Positions 1 through 6,308 are shown, numbered from the stretch's first letter. The stretch is 6,797 bases of DNA from JAEUMD01 sp937950105 (GCA_036821845.1 DAISIT010000116.1:1-6797), one strand, 5' to 3'. The notes: generated by a model from the sequence alone, not told the origin. Made by a program: numbers and translations.

Positions 1-30
1 TTCCCTATTCCCTATTCCCTATTCCCTATT
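1..30. repeat. TTCCCTA heptanucleotide tandem repeat, four full copies, open at the left edge
   Basis: Four perfect copies of the 7-bp unit TTCCCTA (TAGGGAA on the other strand) fill bases 1-28, followed by TT of a fifth, broken copy. The array starts at the first base, so its true length is unknown. The innermost copy (22-28) contains the TAG stop codon of the minus-strand oxidoreductase gene, so the array lies in that gene's 3' end and downstream. A seven-base unit with no interruption points to replication slippage. Similar short heptamer arrays occur between genes in some alphaproteobacterial genomes, but that is recollection and not something shown here. Confidence 0.9.
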
Positions 31-1366
31 TCCGGTCACACCACCAGTCGTCGAGCGCCATGCCCTTGGCGACCGCGCTCGTCACGAGAGAACGCACCGG
101 CTCCGGTGGCACCGGCATGGCGAAGCGATTGACGAACCAGAGATCGGTGAGATCGCTTCGCCGATCGAGCACGAGATCGCGCAGGATGGCGCCGTTCATA
201 TGCGTCAGCGCGACGCCGTGACCGGTGCAGCCCATCGCGCACCACGCCCCCTTGCCGGCGCTGCCGATGCGCGGCGTGAAATCCGCCGTCATCGAGAACG
301 CGCCGCCCCAGCGATGCTCGATGCGCACATCCGCCAGCGACGGAAACGTCTCCTTGATGAAGCGTTCGAGGTGATCCCACGCGACCGGGTAGGCATCGTG
401 ATGCATTCCGCGTCCGAACGGCACGACGCCCGGACCACCTCCGGCGACGATGCGGTTGTCCTTCGTCAGGCGGAAATAGTGCATGTAGTTGCGGCCGTCC
501 TCGATGCCCTCGCGGCCCTGCCAGCCGATCGTGGCGAGTTGCGCCTCGGTCAGCGGCTCGGTGGCGACGACGTAGGTATAGGCTGGAAGCTGCGCGTAAC
601 GCATGCCGGGCAGCAGATGCGTATATCCATTGGTGGCGTACACGATCTTGTCTGCCGTCACCGTGCCGCCCGGCGTCGTCAGCGTATGACGCCCACCGCG
701 ACGCTCGATGGCCGTTACCGGTGATCCTTCATAGAGCGTCGCGCCGCTCGCCTCGGCAAGCCTGCGCAAACCATCCATCCACTTCATCGGATTGAGCAGC
801 CCGCAGCCGGGCTCGTAGCAGCCGGCAAGGAAGCGCGGAGATTTCACGCGCGCCGCTACAGCATCGCGGTCCAGCCATTCGAGCCCGGCGATGCCGAGGC
901 TGGAGAGATAGTCGTACTCGTGGCGAATGCGCGCCTCGTAGGCTGGCGATGTCGCCATGCGGAAGAAGCCGCCGCGCTCGAAATCGCAATCGACCGCCTC
1001 GTCGTGGATGGTCGCGGCGATGGAATCGATGCAGCGCTCCATGAAGTGCTGCGCGTCGCGCAGCTTGTCGCCGCCGTGGATCAGCTTCATCAGTGGCACA
1101 GAGGTGCCAAACAGCGTCATGACGAAGCCGCCGTTGCGCCCCGATGCGCCGAAGCCAGCGACCTCGCTTTCGAGCACCGCGACACGCAACGACGGCTCGG
1201 CGCGCTTCAGATGCCACGCGGTCGAGAGCCCCGTGTAGCCACCACCGATGATGGCGACATCGACGGTGATGTCGCCACCGACCCGCGGACGGGACGGGCG
1301 CTGTTCGCGGTACTGGTCCCAGAGGCAATTGGTGGTCGCGTCTGTGCCTCGCATGGGAACCTGCAT
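26..1366 (-). CDS. FAD-dependent oxidoreductase, DadA/PuuB-like (DAO family)
   Basis: This is a probable cytoplasmic flavoprotein that oxidises an amine or amino acid (C-N bond) with FAD, of the family that includes D-amino acid dehydrogenase and gamma-glutamylputrescine oxidase. With the start used here it has 446 residues, normal for the family. The N-terminal Rossmann dinucleotide motif IIGGGYTGLS is at about 39-48, the second FAD contact GFGASGRNGG at 71-80, and the C-terminal FAD-closing segments WGGAFSMTADFTPRIG at about 353-368 and GCTGHGVALTHMNG at about 379-392. The GASGRNGG motif is shared with PuuB-like proteins, but the substrate cannot be read from sequence. The start is uncertain: in-frame ATGs lie at 1432, 1366 and 1354. 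The stretch before 1366 has weak coding character, and none has a strong ribosome site (a weak AGG precedes 1354). It lies downstream of the hydrolase gene on the same strand. The TAG stop is inside the heptamer repeat. Confidence 0.9.
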   Translation of the reverse strand: MQVPMRGTDATTNCLWDQYREQRPSRPRVGGDITVDVAIIGGGYTGLSTAWHLKRAEPSLRVAVLESEVAGFGASGRNGGFVMTLFGTSVPLMKLIHGGDKLRDAQHFMERCIDSIAATIHDEAVDCDFERGGFFRMATSPAYEARIRHEYDYLSSLGIAGLEWLDRDAVAARVKSPRFLAGCYEPGCGLLNPMKWMDGLRRLAEASGATLYEGSPVTAIERRGGRHTLTTPGGTVTADKIVYATNGYTHLLPGMRYAQLPAYTYVVATEPLTEAQLATIGWQGREGIEDGRNYMHYFRLTKDNRIVAGGGPGVVPFGRGMHHDAYPVAWDHLERFIKETFPSLADVRIEHRWGGAFSMTADFTPRIGSAGKGAWCAMGCTGHGVALTHMNGAILRDLVLDRRSDLTDLWFVNRFAMPVPPEPVRSLVTSAVAKGMALDDWWCDRK

Positions 1367-1451
1367 CGATGTCGTTTCAGGAAGTTCTTTGATGGAACGG
1401 CCGAGCGCACACGCCCGATCGCTGCAATGCATGTCACTTACACATGCACCG

Positions 1452-1477
1452 GCCGGGCGGACAAGCGCCCGCCCGGC
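1452..1477 (-). terminator. GC-rich intercistronic hairpin, possible terminator of the hydrolase gene
   Basis: A perfect 8-bp inverted repeat, GCCGGGCG (1452-1459) and CGCCCGGC (1470-1477), with a 10-base loop, starts about 20 bases past the hydrolase stop codon. No T-run follows on the minus strand, so it is not a classical intrinsic terminator. It may instead end or attenuate transcription, or protect the 3' end of the hydrolase message, before the oxidoreductase gene. Only about 130 bp separate the two genes. Confidence 0.4.
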
Positions 1478-1496
1478 GCAGCGTCAACGCCGCCTC

Positions 1497-2351
1497 TCAC
1501 GCCACCGCCAGCAGCTCGCGCGGCTCGCCGGCGAGGCCGACCTGCACGCCCGAGACGAGGCGCTCGATGAAGGCGCGGGTGCGATCGACCACCACGTGAC
1601 GCTCACGATCCAGCGTGATCATGTGATAGCTGTCGTTGAGCACCACCATCTGCACCTCGCCGCCGAGTTCCTTCTGCACGAAGTGGGCGTTGTCGAGCGC
1701 GGCGTAGTCGTCCTCGCGCGAGTGGATGACGAGCGCCGGCTGCGTGATCTTCTTCAGCAGGCCCTTGGCAGCCTGCACCATGCGGCGATGCTCGAGAACC
1801 ATCTGGCCGGGGACGCCCTCGGTGCCGGCGGCCGAGCCTTCCATGCTGGAAAGCGCGGTCTTCACGAAGTCGCGCACCCGCGGGCACTTGATGCCGAGCG
1901 ATTCCGCATCCGGGAAGTGCATGAAGCCGGCGACCCAGCGCGAGCGCACCAGCGAGAACAGCTTCGTGTACCAGGGCATGGCCCAGCCGTTGATCCAGAA
2001 GGTCGGCGAGAACAGCGCCACGCCCTGCACCTTGTCGGGGTGGTTGGCGGCGAGGTGGAGACCGATGATGGAGCCGAGGCAGAGGCCGCCGACGATCACC
2101 GTGTCGCACTCCTTGCGCAGCTCGACGAGGGCTTCCTCGGCGCTCGTCACCCAGTCCTTCCAGCCGGTCTTGACGACGTCCTGGCGGCTGCCGCCGTGAC
2201 CGGCGAGCTGCGGGCAGTGCACCGTGTAGCCGGCGCGGGCGAGGCCCATCGCCGTGAAGCGCATCTCGGCCGGGGTGCCGCAGAGGCCATGAATAAGGAG
2301 CACGCCGGTCTTGCCGCCTGCGATCTTGAGGGTGTGGTCCTTGGTGATCAT
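1497..2351 (-). CDS. Alpha/beta-fold hydrolase (carboxylesterase/monoacylglycerol lipase-like) with a cysteine at the nucleophile position
   Basis: This is a probable cytoplasmic serine-hydrolase-fold enzyme of 284 residues, similar in layout to Est30-type carboxylesterases and monoacylglycerol lipases. The oxyanion-hole segment HGLCG is at about 21-25. The nucleophile elbow GLCLGS is at 89-94, with Cys91 where family members have Ser; I checked the codon, which is TGC. The likely acid is Asp214 in HSREDD, and the likely catalytic His is His243 in SYHMITLD. A lid-like insertion rich in Trp, Met and Pro follows the elbow (about 118-150). The start at 2351 is chosen because GAGGA (2360-2364) lies 8 bases upstream; the in-frame ATG at 2381 adds ten residues but has no ribosome site. 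It lies between the glycosyltransferase and oxidoreductase genes on the same strand. The substrate is unknown: an ester, a lipid or a lactone are all possible. A Cys nucleophile is known in dienelactone hydrolase, so the protein need not be inactive. Confidence 0.88.
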   Translation of the reverse strand: MITKDHTLKIAGGKTGVLLIHGLCGTPAEMRFTAMGLARAGYTVHCPQLAGHGGSRQDVVKTGWKDWVTSAEEALVELRKECDTVIVGGLCLGSIIGLHLAANHPDKVQGVALFSPTFWINGWAMPWYTKLFSLVRSRWVAGFMHFPDAESLGIKCPRVRDFVKTALSSMEGSAAGTEGVPGQMVLEHRRMVQAAKGLLKKITQPALVIHSREDDYAALDNAHFVQKELGGEVQMVVLNDSYHMITLDRERHVVVDRTRAFIERLVSGVQVGLAGEPRELLAVA

Positions 2352-2359
2352 GTCGCTCG

Positions 2360-2364
2360 TCCTC
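2360..2364 (-). promoter_or_regulatory. Ribosome binding site (GAGGA) that decides the hydrolase start
   Basis: On the minus strand GAGGA lies 8 bases before the ATG at 2351. The alternative ATG at 2381 has no purine-rich site at a workable distance. This supports the shorter 284-residue hydrolase. Confidence 0.65.
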
Positions 2365-2553
2365 GCCACGTCGAAGTTCATGGTTGGACGTTAGGCGCGA
2401 CGCGGGGGCCCGGCAGTTCCGCGCGAAACAGGGCGAAATCGTTCGCGGGAAGCGGCTGATCGGGAGCGAGGGGAGGCGCCGGGCGCCCTCGCCCGGCAGG
2501 GCCAACGGAGCAGGCCCGGCAACGACAAGTCGGCAGCGGAGCGCGGCGTGCGC

Positions 2554-4122
2554 TCAATACGGCTTGTGTTGAGCGACGCCGGCGGGCCGTGCGCGGTGCG
2601 GTGTCTTCTGCCAGTGATGCGGCGCCGTCGCCAGTTCGACCAGAGCGCGATACGCGGCGACCGAAACCAGCAGCCAGTAGAACGGGAGCATCGCCAGGCT
2701 GGCGACGAGGCGCGCGCGGCGGCGGCGAACCACGCCGACCAGACCGATCAGCATCGCCGACACGTAGCCGATCGACAGGTTCACGACCGCAAGCCACCAC
2801 AGCAGGGATGACCAGAGGCCATCGGGTGCGGCGAGGAACGTCCCGTTCCAGGCATCGGCGGCCATGACGACATAGAACCAGGGGTGCACCAGCGGCGCGA
2901 CGATGGTCGAAACCATGAACAACTGGAAGCCGAGAAACTGGCGCAGCCCGAGTTCCGCCAGCAGTCGACCGGGCGACCGCATGTGCACCAGGTAGGTCTG
3001 CATCCAGCCCTTGAGCCAGCGCGTGCGCTGCCCGAGCCAGACGCGTCGAGTGGCCGGGGCCTCCTCCCACGTCGTCGACGCGATCACGCCGACGCGCAGC
3101 CCGAACCTGGCGAAGCGGATGCCGAGATCGGCATCCTCGGTGACGTTGTAGGGGTCCCAGGCCAGCGCGGCCTCGAGCGCGGTGCGGCGGAAATGGTTCG
3201 AGGTGCCGCCGAGGGGGATCGGGATGCCGTGATGCTCGAGCGCCGGCAGCATGACGTCGAACAGCGCCGTGTATTCGATGGTGAACTGCCGCGTCAGCCA
3301 GCTCTCGTCATGGTTGACGATGTTGAGCCGCGCCTGCAGGCAACCGGTGCCCGGCGGGGCGGCAGCGAACGCGGCGAGCGCACGCCGCAACTGGTCCGGC
3401 TCCGGCAGGTCCTCGGCGTCGTAGATGACGACGAACTCTCCCGGCGTGCGCGACAGGGCATAGTTGAGGGCGCGCGGCTTCGTCCGCGGCCTTCCGTCAG
3501 GAACCACCACGACGCTGAAATGCACCGGAAGCGTCACGGCGGCGATCGCAGCCTGCGTCCGGGCGTCCTTTTCCTCGACGACCAGACGTATGGCGAGACG
3601 ACTGGCCGGGTAGTCGAATGCGGCCAGCGCCTCGACCAGGCCGGGTATGACGTCCGCCTCGTCGTAGAGCGCCACCAGCACGGCGTAAGTCGGATGGCTG
3701 TCGTCCGGTGATGCTCTGAGCCGTGCCAAGGCCTCGGCCCGGTCGTAGCTGTGGCGCGGCCCGGTCAACGCGTGGCGCAGCGCCAGCACCCGCAGCAGAA
3801 CCGCCAGCAGGAAGGGGACGGTCAACCCGAGAATCAGAACCTGCAGCGCCGCCGCCGGCTCGAGCCAGGCGAGCACCCCCGCGAAGGACGCGAAACCGAC
3901 GAGCAGCGCCAATTGCCAAGGCAGGATGGAAATTGCCGCCGAGAGGTCGGGACGCAGGCGAAGGAGCAGATTGCCGAGCAGCGGATCGGCCCCCCGCTGG
4001 CGGGCTGCTGGAGCATCCACCGCCATGCCGGCCGCGGTGAAATGGGTCGACGGCGCGGCGCGCGACCGGCGGCCAGGGCGAGGCTGTGCGGGCGGAGTTC
4101 TGACCTCCGCGAGCGGCATCAT
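2554..4122 (-). CDS. Membrane-bound family 2 glycosyltransferase, processive type (cellulose synthase/XagB/NfrB-like)
   Basis: This inner-membrane enzyme probably transfers sugar from a nucleotide-sugar donor to build or modify an extracellular polysaccharide. It has 522 residues from the start used here. After a basic, Pro/Arg-rich N-terminus there are two hydrophobic segments (about 64-86 and 91-114). The cytoplasmic GT-A domain follows, with VALYDEADVIPGLVEAL from about 149, the DxD-type DAED at 235-238, the acceptor-region LGGTSNHFRR at 304-313, the TED catalytic-base motif at 328-330 and QRTRW at 365-369, which is the Q(Q/R)xRW signature of processive enzymes. Three or so hydrophobic segments close the protein (about 398-421, 436-464, 472-495). 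The start is uncertain. The frame stays open upstream to a TTG at 4389, which would overlap the divergent gene's leader and run through more AT-rich DNA. An ATGATG pair at 4122/4119 and an ATG at 4026 are the other options, and none has a clear ribosome site. No PilZ domain, BcsB-like gene or polymerase partner is visible, so the sugar and product are unknown. Confidence 0.87.
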   Translation of the reverse strand: MMPLAEVRTPPAQPRPGRRSRAAPSTHFTAAGMAVDAPAARQRGADPLLGNLLLRLRPDLSAAISILPWQLALLVGFASFAGVLAWLEPAAALQVLILGLTVPFLLAVLLRVLALRHALTGPRHSYDRAEALARLRASPDDSHPTYAVLVALYDEADVIPGLVEALAAFDYPASRLAIRLVVEEKDARTQAAIAAVTLPVHFSVVVVPDGRPRTKPRALNYALSRTPGEFVVIYDAEDLPEPDQLRRALAAFAAAPPGTGCLQARLNIVNHDESWLTRQFTIEYTALFDVMLPALEHHGIPIPLGGTSNHFRRTALEAALAWDPYNVTEDADLGIRFARFGLRVGVIASTTWEEAPATRRVWLGQRTRWLKGWMQTYLVHMRSPGRLLAELGLRQFLGFQLFMVSTIVAPLVHPWFYVVMAADAWNGTFLAAPDGLWSSLLWWLAVVNLSIGYVSAMLIGLVGVVRRRRARLVASLAMLPFYWLLVSVAAYRALVELATAPHHWQKTPHRARPAGVAQHKPY

Positions 4123-4417
4123 CACGATCGGTTTGCCGGGCCGCCGGCTGCCCGCACGCGCACGGGCGGCCTGCCGCGCCTCACGCCCGCCCAAGTCTCC
4201 GCCCTGGATTTCCCGCGACACCCGGCCCCGCCCCCGGCTCCGCCCACGCTTGAACACACGCAGTTTGAAACCAATCAGGGATCGGCACAACCAATAGATG
4301 CAACATTCGAATGATCGAGTGGCGTGACGGCGCCGTTCGAACGCGCTAACCGTGGCGTGCAGCGCAGGCAACTCCTGGCCGCGCTTCAACCGCTATCGGA
4401 GCAACGGAACACAACGC
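4123..4417. promoter_or_regulatory. Divergent intergenic region between the glycosyltransferase and solute-binding protein genes
   Basis: About 295 bp lie between the two divergent starts. The stretch at about 4250-4320 is clearly more AT-rich than its surroundings, as expected for promoters. A TTGAAC hexamer near 4250 and TTGAAA near 4265 could be -35 elements for the plus-strand gene, but no good -10 sits at 16-18 bases from either, so I do not place a promoter. The region contains the two TTCGAA palindromes listed separately. The size depends on the glycosyltransferase start, which is unsettled. Confidence 0.5.
4304..4343. promoter_or_regulatory. Paired 10-bp palindromes with a TTCGAA core, candidate operator
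   Basis: CATTCGAATG (4304-4313) and CGTTCGAACG (4334-4343) are each perfect palindromes sharing the form C(A/G)TTCGAA(T/C)G. Their centres are exactly 30 bp apart, about three helical turns, which would place two bound dimers on the same face of the helix. By eye these are the only TTCGAA sites in the window, and both fall in the divergent promoter region, 75-115 bp before the solute-binding protein ATG. No regulator gene is present to match them, so the binding protein is unknown. Chance occurrence is possible. Confidence 0.4.
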
Positions 4418-5284
4418 ATGGTTTCAGTTGGGCTTCCGGGGCCAAGGCTCCGTACCAGTCGTGGCCGCCAGGCGTCATGGCGCCAGATCGCCCTCCTGGG
4501 GACGCTGGTCCTGCTCGCGCCCCTGTTCGTGCCGCTACCGGTCGCTGCGCAGGGACCGGACTCCGCAGCCGATGGCCCGCGCCGCGTCGTGCTGCGGTTC
4601 CTGACCGAGAATGATTTTCCTCCCTTCAACTTCCTCGACGAGGAAGGCCAGTTGACCGGCTTCAACGTCGATCTCGCGCGCGCCATCTGCCTCGAGGCCA
4701 AAATGGCCTGCGATATCAAGGAGCGGCCGTGGGACGAATTGCTGCTCGCCCTGAAACGCAAGGACGCCGATGCGGTCGCCGCCGGCCACATGATCACGGC
4801 GGCGACGCTTCAGCAGGCCGATTTCTCCATCCCCTATCTGCACACACCCGGCCGCTTCGCCGTGCGCCGTGAGGCCGAGAAGCGCGACATCACGCCGACG
4901 GCGCTCGAAGGCCAGCGCGTCGCGGTCATCCGCGGCAGCGCCCACGAGGCCTACCTCAAGGCGTTCTTCCGTGACAGCCGCATCGAGGTACACCCGTCCT
5001 CCGACAGCGCCCGCGAGGCGCTCGCGAACGGCAAGGTCGACTACCTGTTCGACGACGGCATCAGCCTGTCGTTCTGGCTCAACGGCACGCTGTCGCGGCA
5101 GTGCTGCGAATTTCGCGGTGGCCCATTCCTGGAAGCGCGCTACTTCGGCGACGGCATCGCCATCGCCATCGCCAAGGGCGATGAGCAGATGAAGACGATC
5201 GTCGATGGCGCGCTGGCACGGCTGCGCGAGAGCGGCCGGCTGGAAGAACTCGTCGGGCGCTATTTTCCCTACCGCATCTACTGA
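4418..5284 (+). CDS. Periplasmic substrate-binding protein, family 3 (SBP_bac_3, amino-acid type)
   Basis: This is an exported protein of 288 residues that probably binds a small polar solute, such as an amino acid or related compound, for an ABC transporter or a sensor. An Arg-rich N-terminus and a hydrophobic stretch (about 24-41) end in VAA before QG (about 42-46), a good signal peptidase I site. The mature protein opens with LRFLTENDFPPFNFLDEEG, then TGFNVDLARAI (about 80-90) and WDELLLALKRKDADAV (about 105-120). These match the first lobe of family 3 binding proteins. The second lobe has GQRVAVIRGSAHEAYLKAF (165-183), NGKVDYLFDDG (204-214) and the usual C-terminal helix ending GRYFPY. 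ATG 4418 is chosen because it gives a proper signal peptide and has a weak GGA 9 bases upstream; an in-frame GTG at 4352 would add 22 unlikely residues. No permease or ATPase gene is adjacent. Four cysteines (91, 98, 229, 230) may form disulfides. The ligand is unknown. Confidence 0.88.
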   Translation: MVSVGLPGPRLRTSRGRQASWRQIALLGTLVLLAPLFVPLPVAAQGPDSAADGPRRVVLRFLTENDFPPFNFLDEEGQLTGFNVDLARAICLEAKMACDIKERPWDELLLALKRKDADAVAAGHMITAATLQQADFSIPYLHTPGRFAVRREAEKRDITPTALEGQRVAVIRGSAHEAYLKAFFRDSRIEVHPSSDSAREALANGKVDYLFDDGISLSFWLNGTLSRQCCEFRGGPFLEARYFGDGIAIAIAKGDEQMKTIVDGALARLRESGRLEELVGRYFPYRIY

Positions 5285-5368
5285 GGCGCCGGCTCTGCCG
5301 GACTGCCGGGCAACGGCCGATCGCAGCCCCTGCGCGAAAGCAGCCGCGAAGCAGCGGAGCCTTCGCGC

Positions 5369-5398
5369 CCGCTGCGGCAACCGCGCCACCCGCAGCGG
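5369..5398 (+). terminator. 9-bp inverted repeat downstream of the solute-binding protein, possible terminator
   Basis: CCGCTGCGG (5369-5377) and CCGCAGCGG (5390-5398) are perfect complements around a 12-base loop, about 85 bases past the stop codon of the solute-binding protein gene. A second, smaller hairpin (CCGGC/GCCGG with a 3-base loop) lies at 5289-5301 just after the stop. Neither is followed by a T-run. The larger stem could act as a 3'-end structure or terminator. The rest of the 263-bp gap (5285-5547) shows no gene or clear promoter. Confidence 0.35.
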
Positions 5399-5535
5399 AT
5401 CAGTTCCCCAATAAAGACCCTGATGCGGTCAAGAAGTCGCCGAAGTTGCGGCCCACCGTCGCGCTTCGCGAGCCGGCGACGCCGTTGCCCGTGCTTCGCC
5501 GCTTCACCGCGCATCGCTGCGCTGGCGGCACAGTC

Positions 5536-5540
5536 AGGAG
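5536..5540 (+). promoter_or_regulatory. Ribosome binding site (AGGAG) that decides the start of the small secreted protein
   Basis: AGGAG lies 7 bases before the ATG at 5548, the best ribosome site in the window. It rules in favour of this start over the in-frame upstream ATG at 5446, whose extra 34 residues would also bury the signal peptide. Confidence 0.85.
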
Positions 5541-5547
5541 TTGTCCC

Positions 5548-6051
5548 ATGTTCCTTCGCCCGACGCCGCTCGCCGTGATCGCTCTGGCCGGCGTCGCCAC
5601 CACTTCGCTCGCCGGTATGCCGCAGGCCGCCGAGACGCCGGCCACCGATATCATCCAGCGCATGCTCGGACGCTGGGCCGGAGACGCCGAAGTGATCCCG
5701 ACTTCAGGCCCGGCTCAGAGCTACAAGTGCGTCGTCACCTATCGCAACACCGGCAACGGCGGCGTCGCCCAGAACCTGCGCTGCAAGAGAGACGGCTACA
5801 GCCTCGAGGCGGCGACACTGCTCTCCATCGACGGCCAGCAGGTCACCGGCCAGTGGGAGGATCGCATCAACGCCGTCGGCGGCGACGTGCGCGGCACGGT
5901 CACTGCGGCCGGATTCGACGTCCATCTCGGCGGCAAATTCTTCGAGGCCAAGTTGCAGGTGGCCGGCTCCGGCTGCCAGCAGCAGGTCAAGCTGACACCG
6001 GTTCGCGCCGAGTACATCAAGGAGCTTTCCGCCAACCTCAAAAAGTGCTGA
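5548..6051 (+). CDS. Small secreted protein of unknown function
   Basis: This is a 167-residue exported protein. Residues 1-28 form a signal peptide: FLR start, hydrophobic PLAVIALAGVATTSLAG, with likely cleavage after QAA (26-28), or after SLA (20-22). The mature part begins with a short helix (DIIQRMLGRWAGDAEV), then appears to be a chain of beta strands: YKCVVTYRN (59-67), QNLRCKRDG (75-83), LEAATLLSIDGQQVTGQWED (86-105), VRGTVTAAGFDVHLGGKFFEAKLQVAG and QQVKLTPVRAEY. The pattern 'GRWxGxG...CxVTY...LRC...G.W.......G.V..GF.V' resembles uncharacterised rhizobial secreted proteins with a possible lipocalin-like barrel, recalled and not searched. Cysteines 61, 79, 143 and 167 could form two disulfides, consistent with a periplasmic location. 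The start is fixed by a strong AGGAG. The gene follows the solute-binding protein on the same strand after 263 bp and ends at a hairpin, so it is probably a single-gene unit. I assign no function. Confidence 0.82.
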   Translation: MFLRPTPLAVIALAGVATTSLAGMPQAAETPATDIIQRMLGRWAGDAEVIPTSGPAQSYKCVVTYRNTGNGGVAQNLRCKRDGYSLEAATLLSIDGQQVTGQWEDRINAVGGDVRGTVTAAGFDVHLGGKFFEAKLQVAGSGCQQQVKLTPVRAEYIKELSANLKKC

Positions 6052-6062
6052 GGATGGCTCAC

Positions 6063-6080
6063 GCGGCGTTCAGACGCCGC
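6063..6080 (+). terminator. Hairpin 11 bases past the small secreted protein gene, likely terminator
   Basis: GCGGCGT (6063-6069) and ACGCCGC (6074-6080) form a perfect 7-bp stem with a 4-base TCAG loop, starting 11 bases after the TGA stop. The bases after the stem (AGCTTCAGG) contain only a short TT, so termination may be weak or need Rho. Placement and compact loop make this the best terminator candidate in the window. Confidence 0.6.
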
Positions 6081-6110
6081 AGCTTCAGGTGACCGAGGGA
6101 GTTTGCCGCC

Positions 6111-6127
6111 ACCTGTCAGACCTGACA
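6111..6127. promoter_or_regulatory. ACCTGTCAGACCTGACA repeat, candidate operator
   Basis: The segment reads both as an inverted repeat (TGTCAG, two-base spacer, CTGACA; 6114-6127) and as a direct repeat of ACCTGNCA with a 9-bp period (6111-6118, 6120-6127). It lies in the gap before the gene at 6309. CTGACA (6122-6127) resembles a -35 hexamer, but no good -10 follows. A dimeric repressor, for example of GntR type, would fit such a site; this is inference. Confidence 0.3.
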
Positions 6128-6294
6128 AATCGTACCGCGTTCTTGTTGTTACCGTGCCGGCCCGCCAACACCGCGGCCGGCGCCGCCGCGTCAGGGGCGC
6201 GTTCTTGCCCTTGGCACATGGAATTCGGCCCGGCGCCTGTGTGGGCGCACGGCCGTGTGGAGGCCGGCTCGCCCAGTGCGAGCAGCCGAGGGAG

Positions 6295-6299
6295 AAGGA
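6295..6299 (+). promoter_or_regulatory. Ribosome binding site (AAGGA) of the right-edge gene
   Basis: AAGGA lies 9 bases before the ATG at 6309, with a further GGGAG at 6290-6294. The purine-rich stretch is followed by an AT-rich spacer, which together support translation starting at 6309. Confidence 0.65.
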
Positions 6300-6308
6300 A
6301 TTAAATCC

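Noticed and set aside
1248..2459. A 403-codon plus-strand open frame opposite the hydrolase and the oxidoreductase 5' end
   Set aside because: It is antisense to a gene with clear motifs, has no recognisable domain, is rich in His/Arg/Glu as expected of a shadow frame in GC-rich DNA, and runs through the intergenic hairpin.
2408..2521. Three GCCCGGCA copies and a short GGGCC/GGCCC hairpin between the glycosyltransferase and hydrolase genes
   Set aside because: Short GC-only matches are expected by chance in DNA this GC-rich. The spacing is irregular, the stem is only 5 bp, and there is no T-run, so I do not call a terminator or operator. I see nothing else in the gap 2352-2553.
2884..3711. 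A 275-codon plus-strand open frame inside the glycosyltransferase gene
   Set aside because: The opposite strand carries all the conserved glycosyltransferase motifs; this frame has Arg/Gln/Asp-rich composition and no hydrophobic core or ribosome site.
4352..4417. Upstream GTG start for the solute-binding protein
   Set aside because: It would place 22 polar residues before the basic signal-peptide start and has no ribosome site; the ATG at 4418 gives a normal signal peptide.
4535..5389. A 284-codon minus-strand open frame opposite the solute-binding protein
   Set aside because: It is the shadow of a gene with clear family 3 binding-protein sequence and has no motifs of its own.
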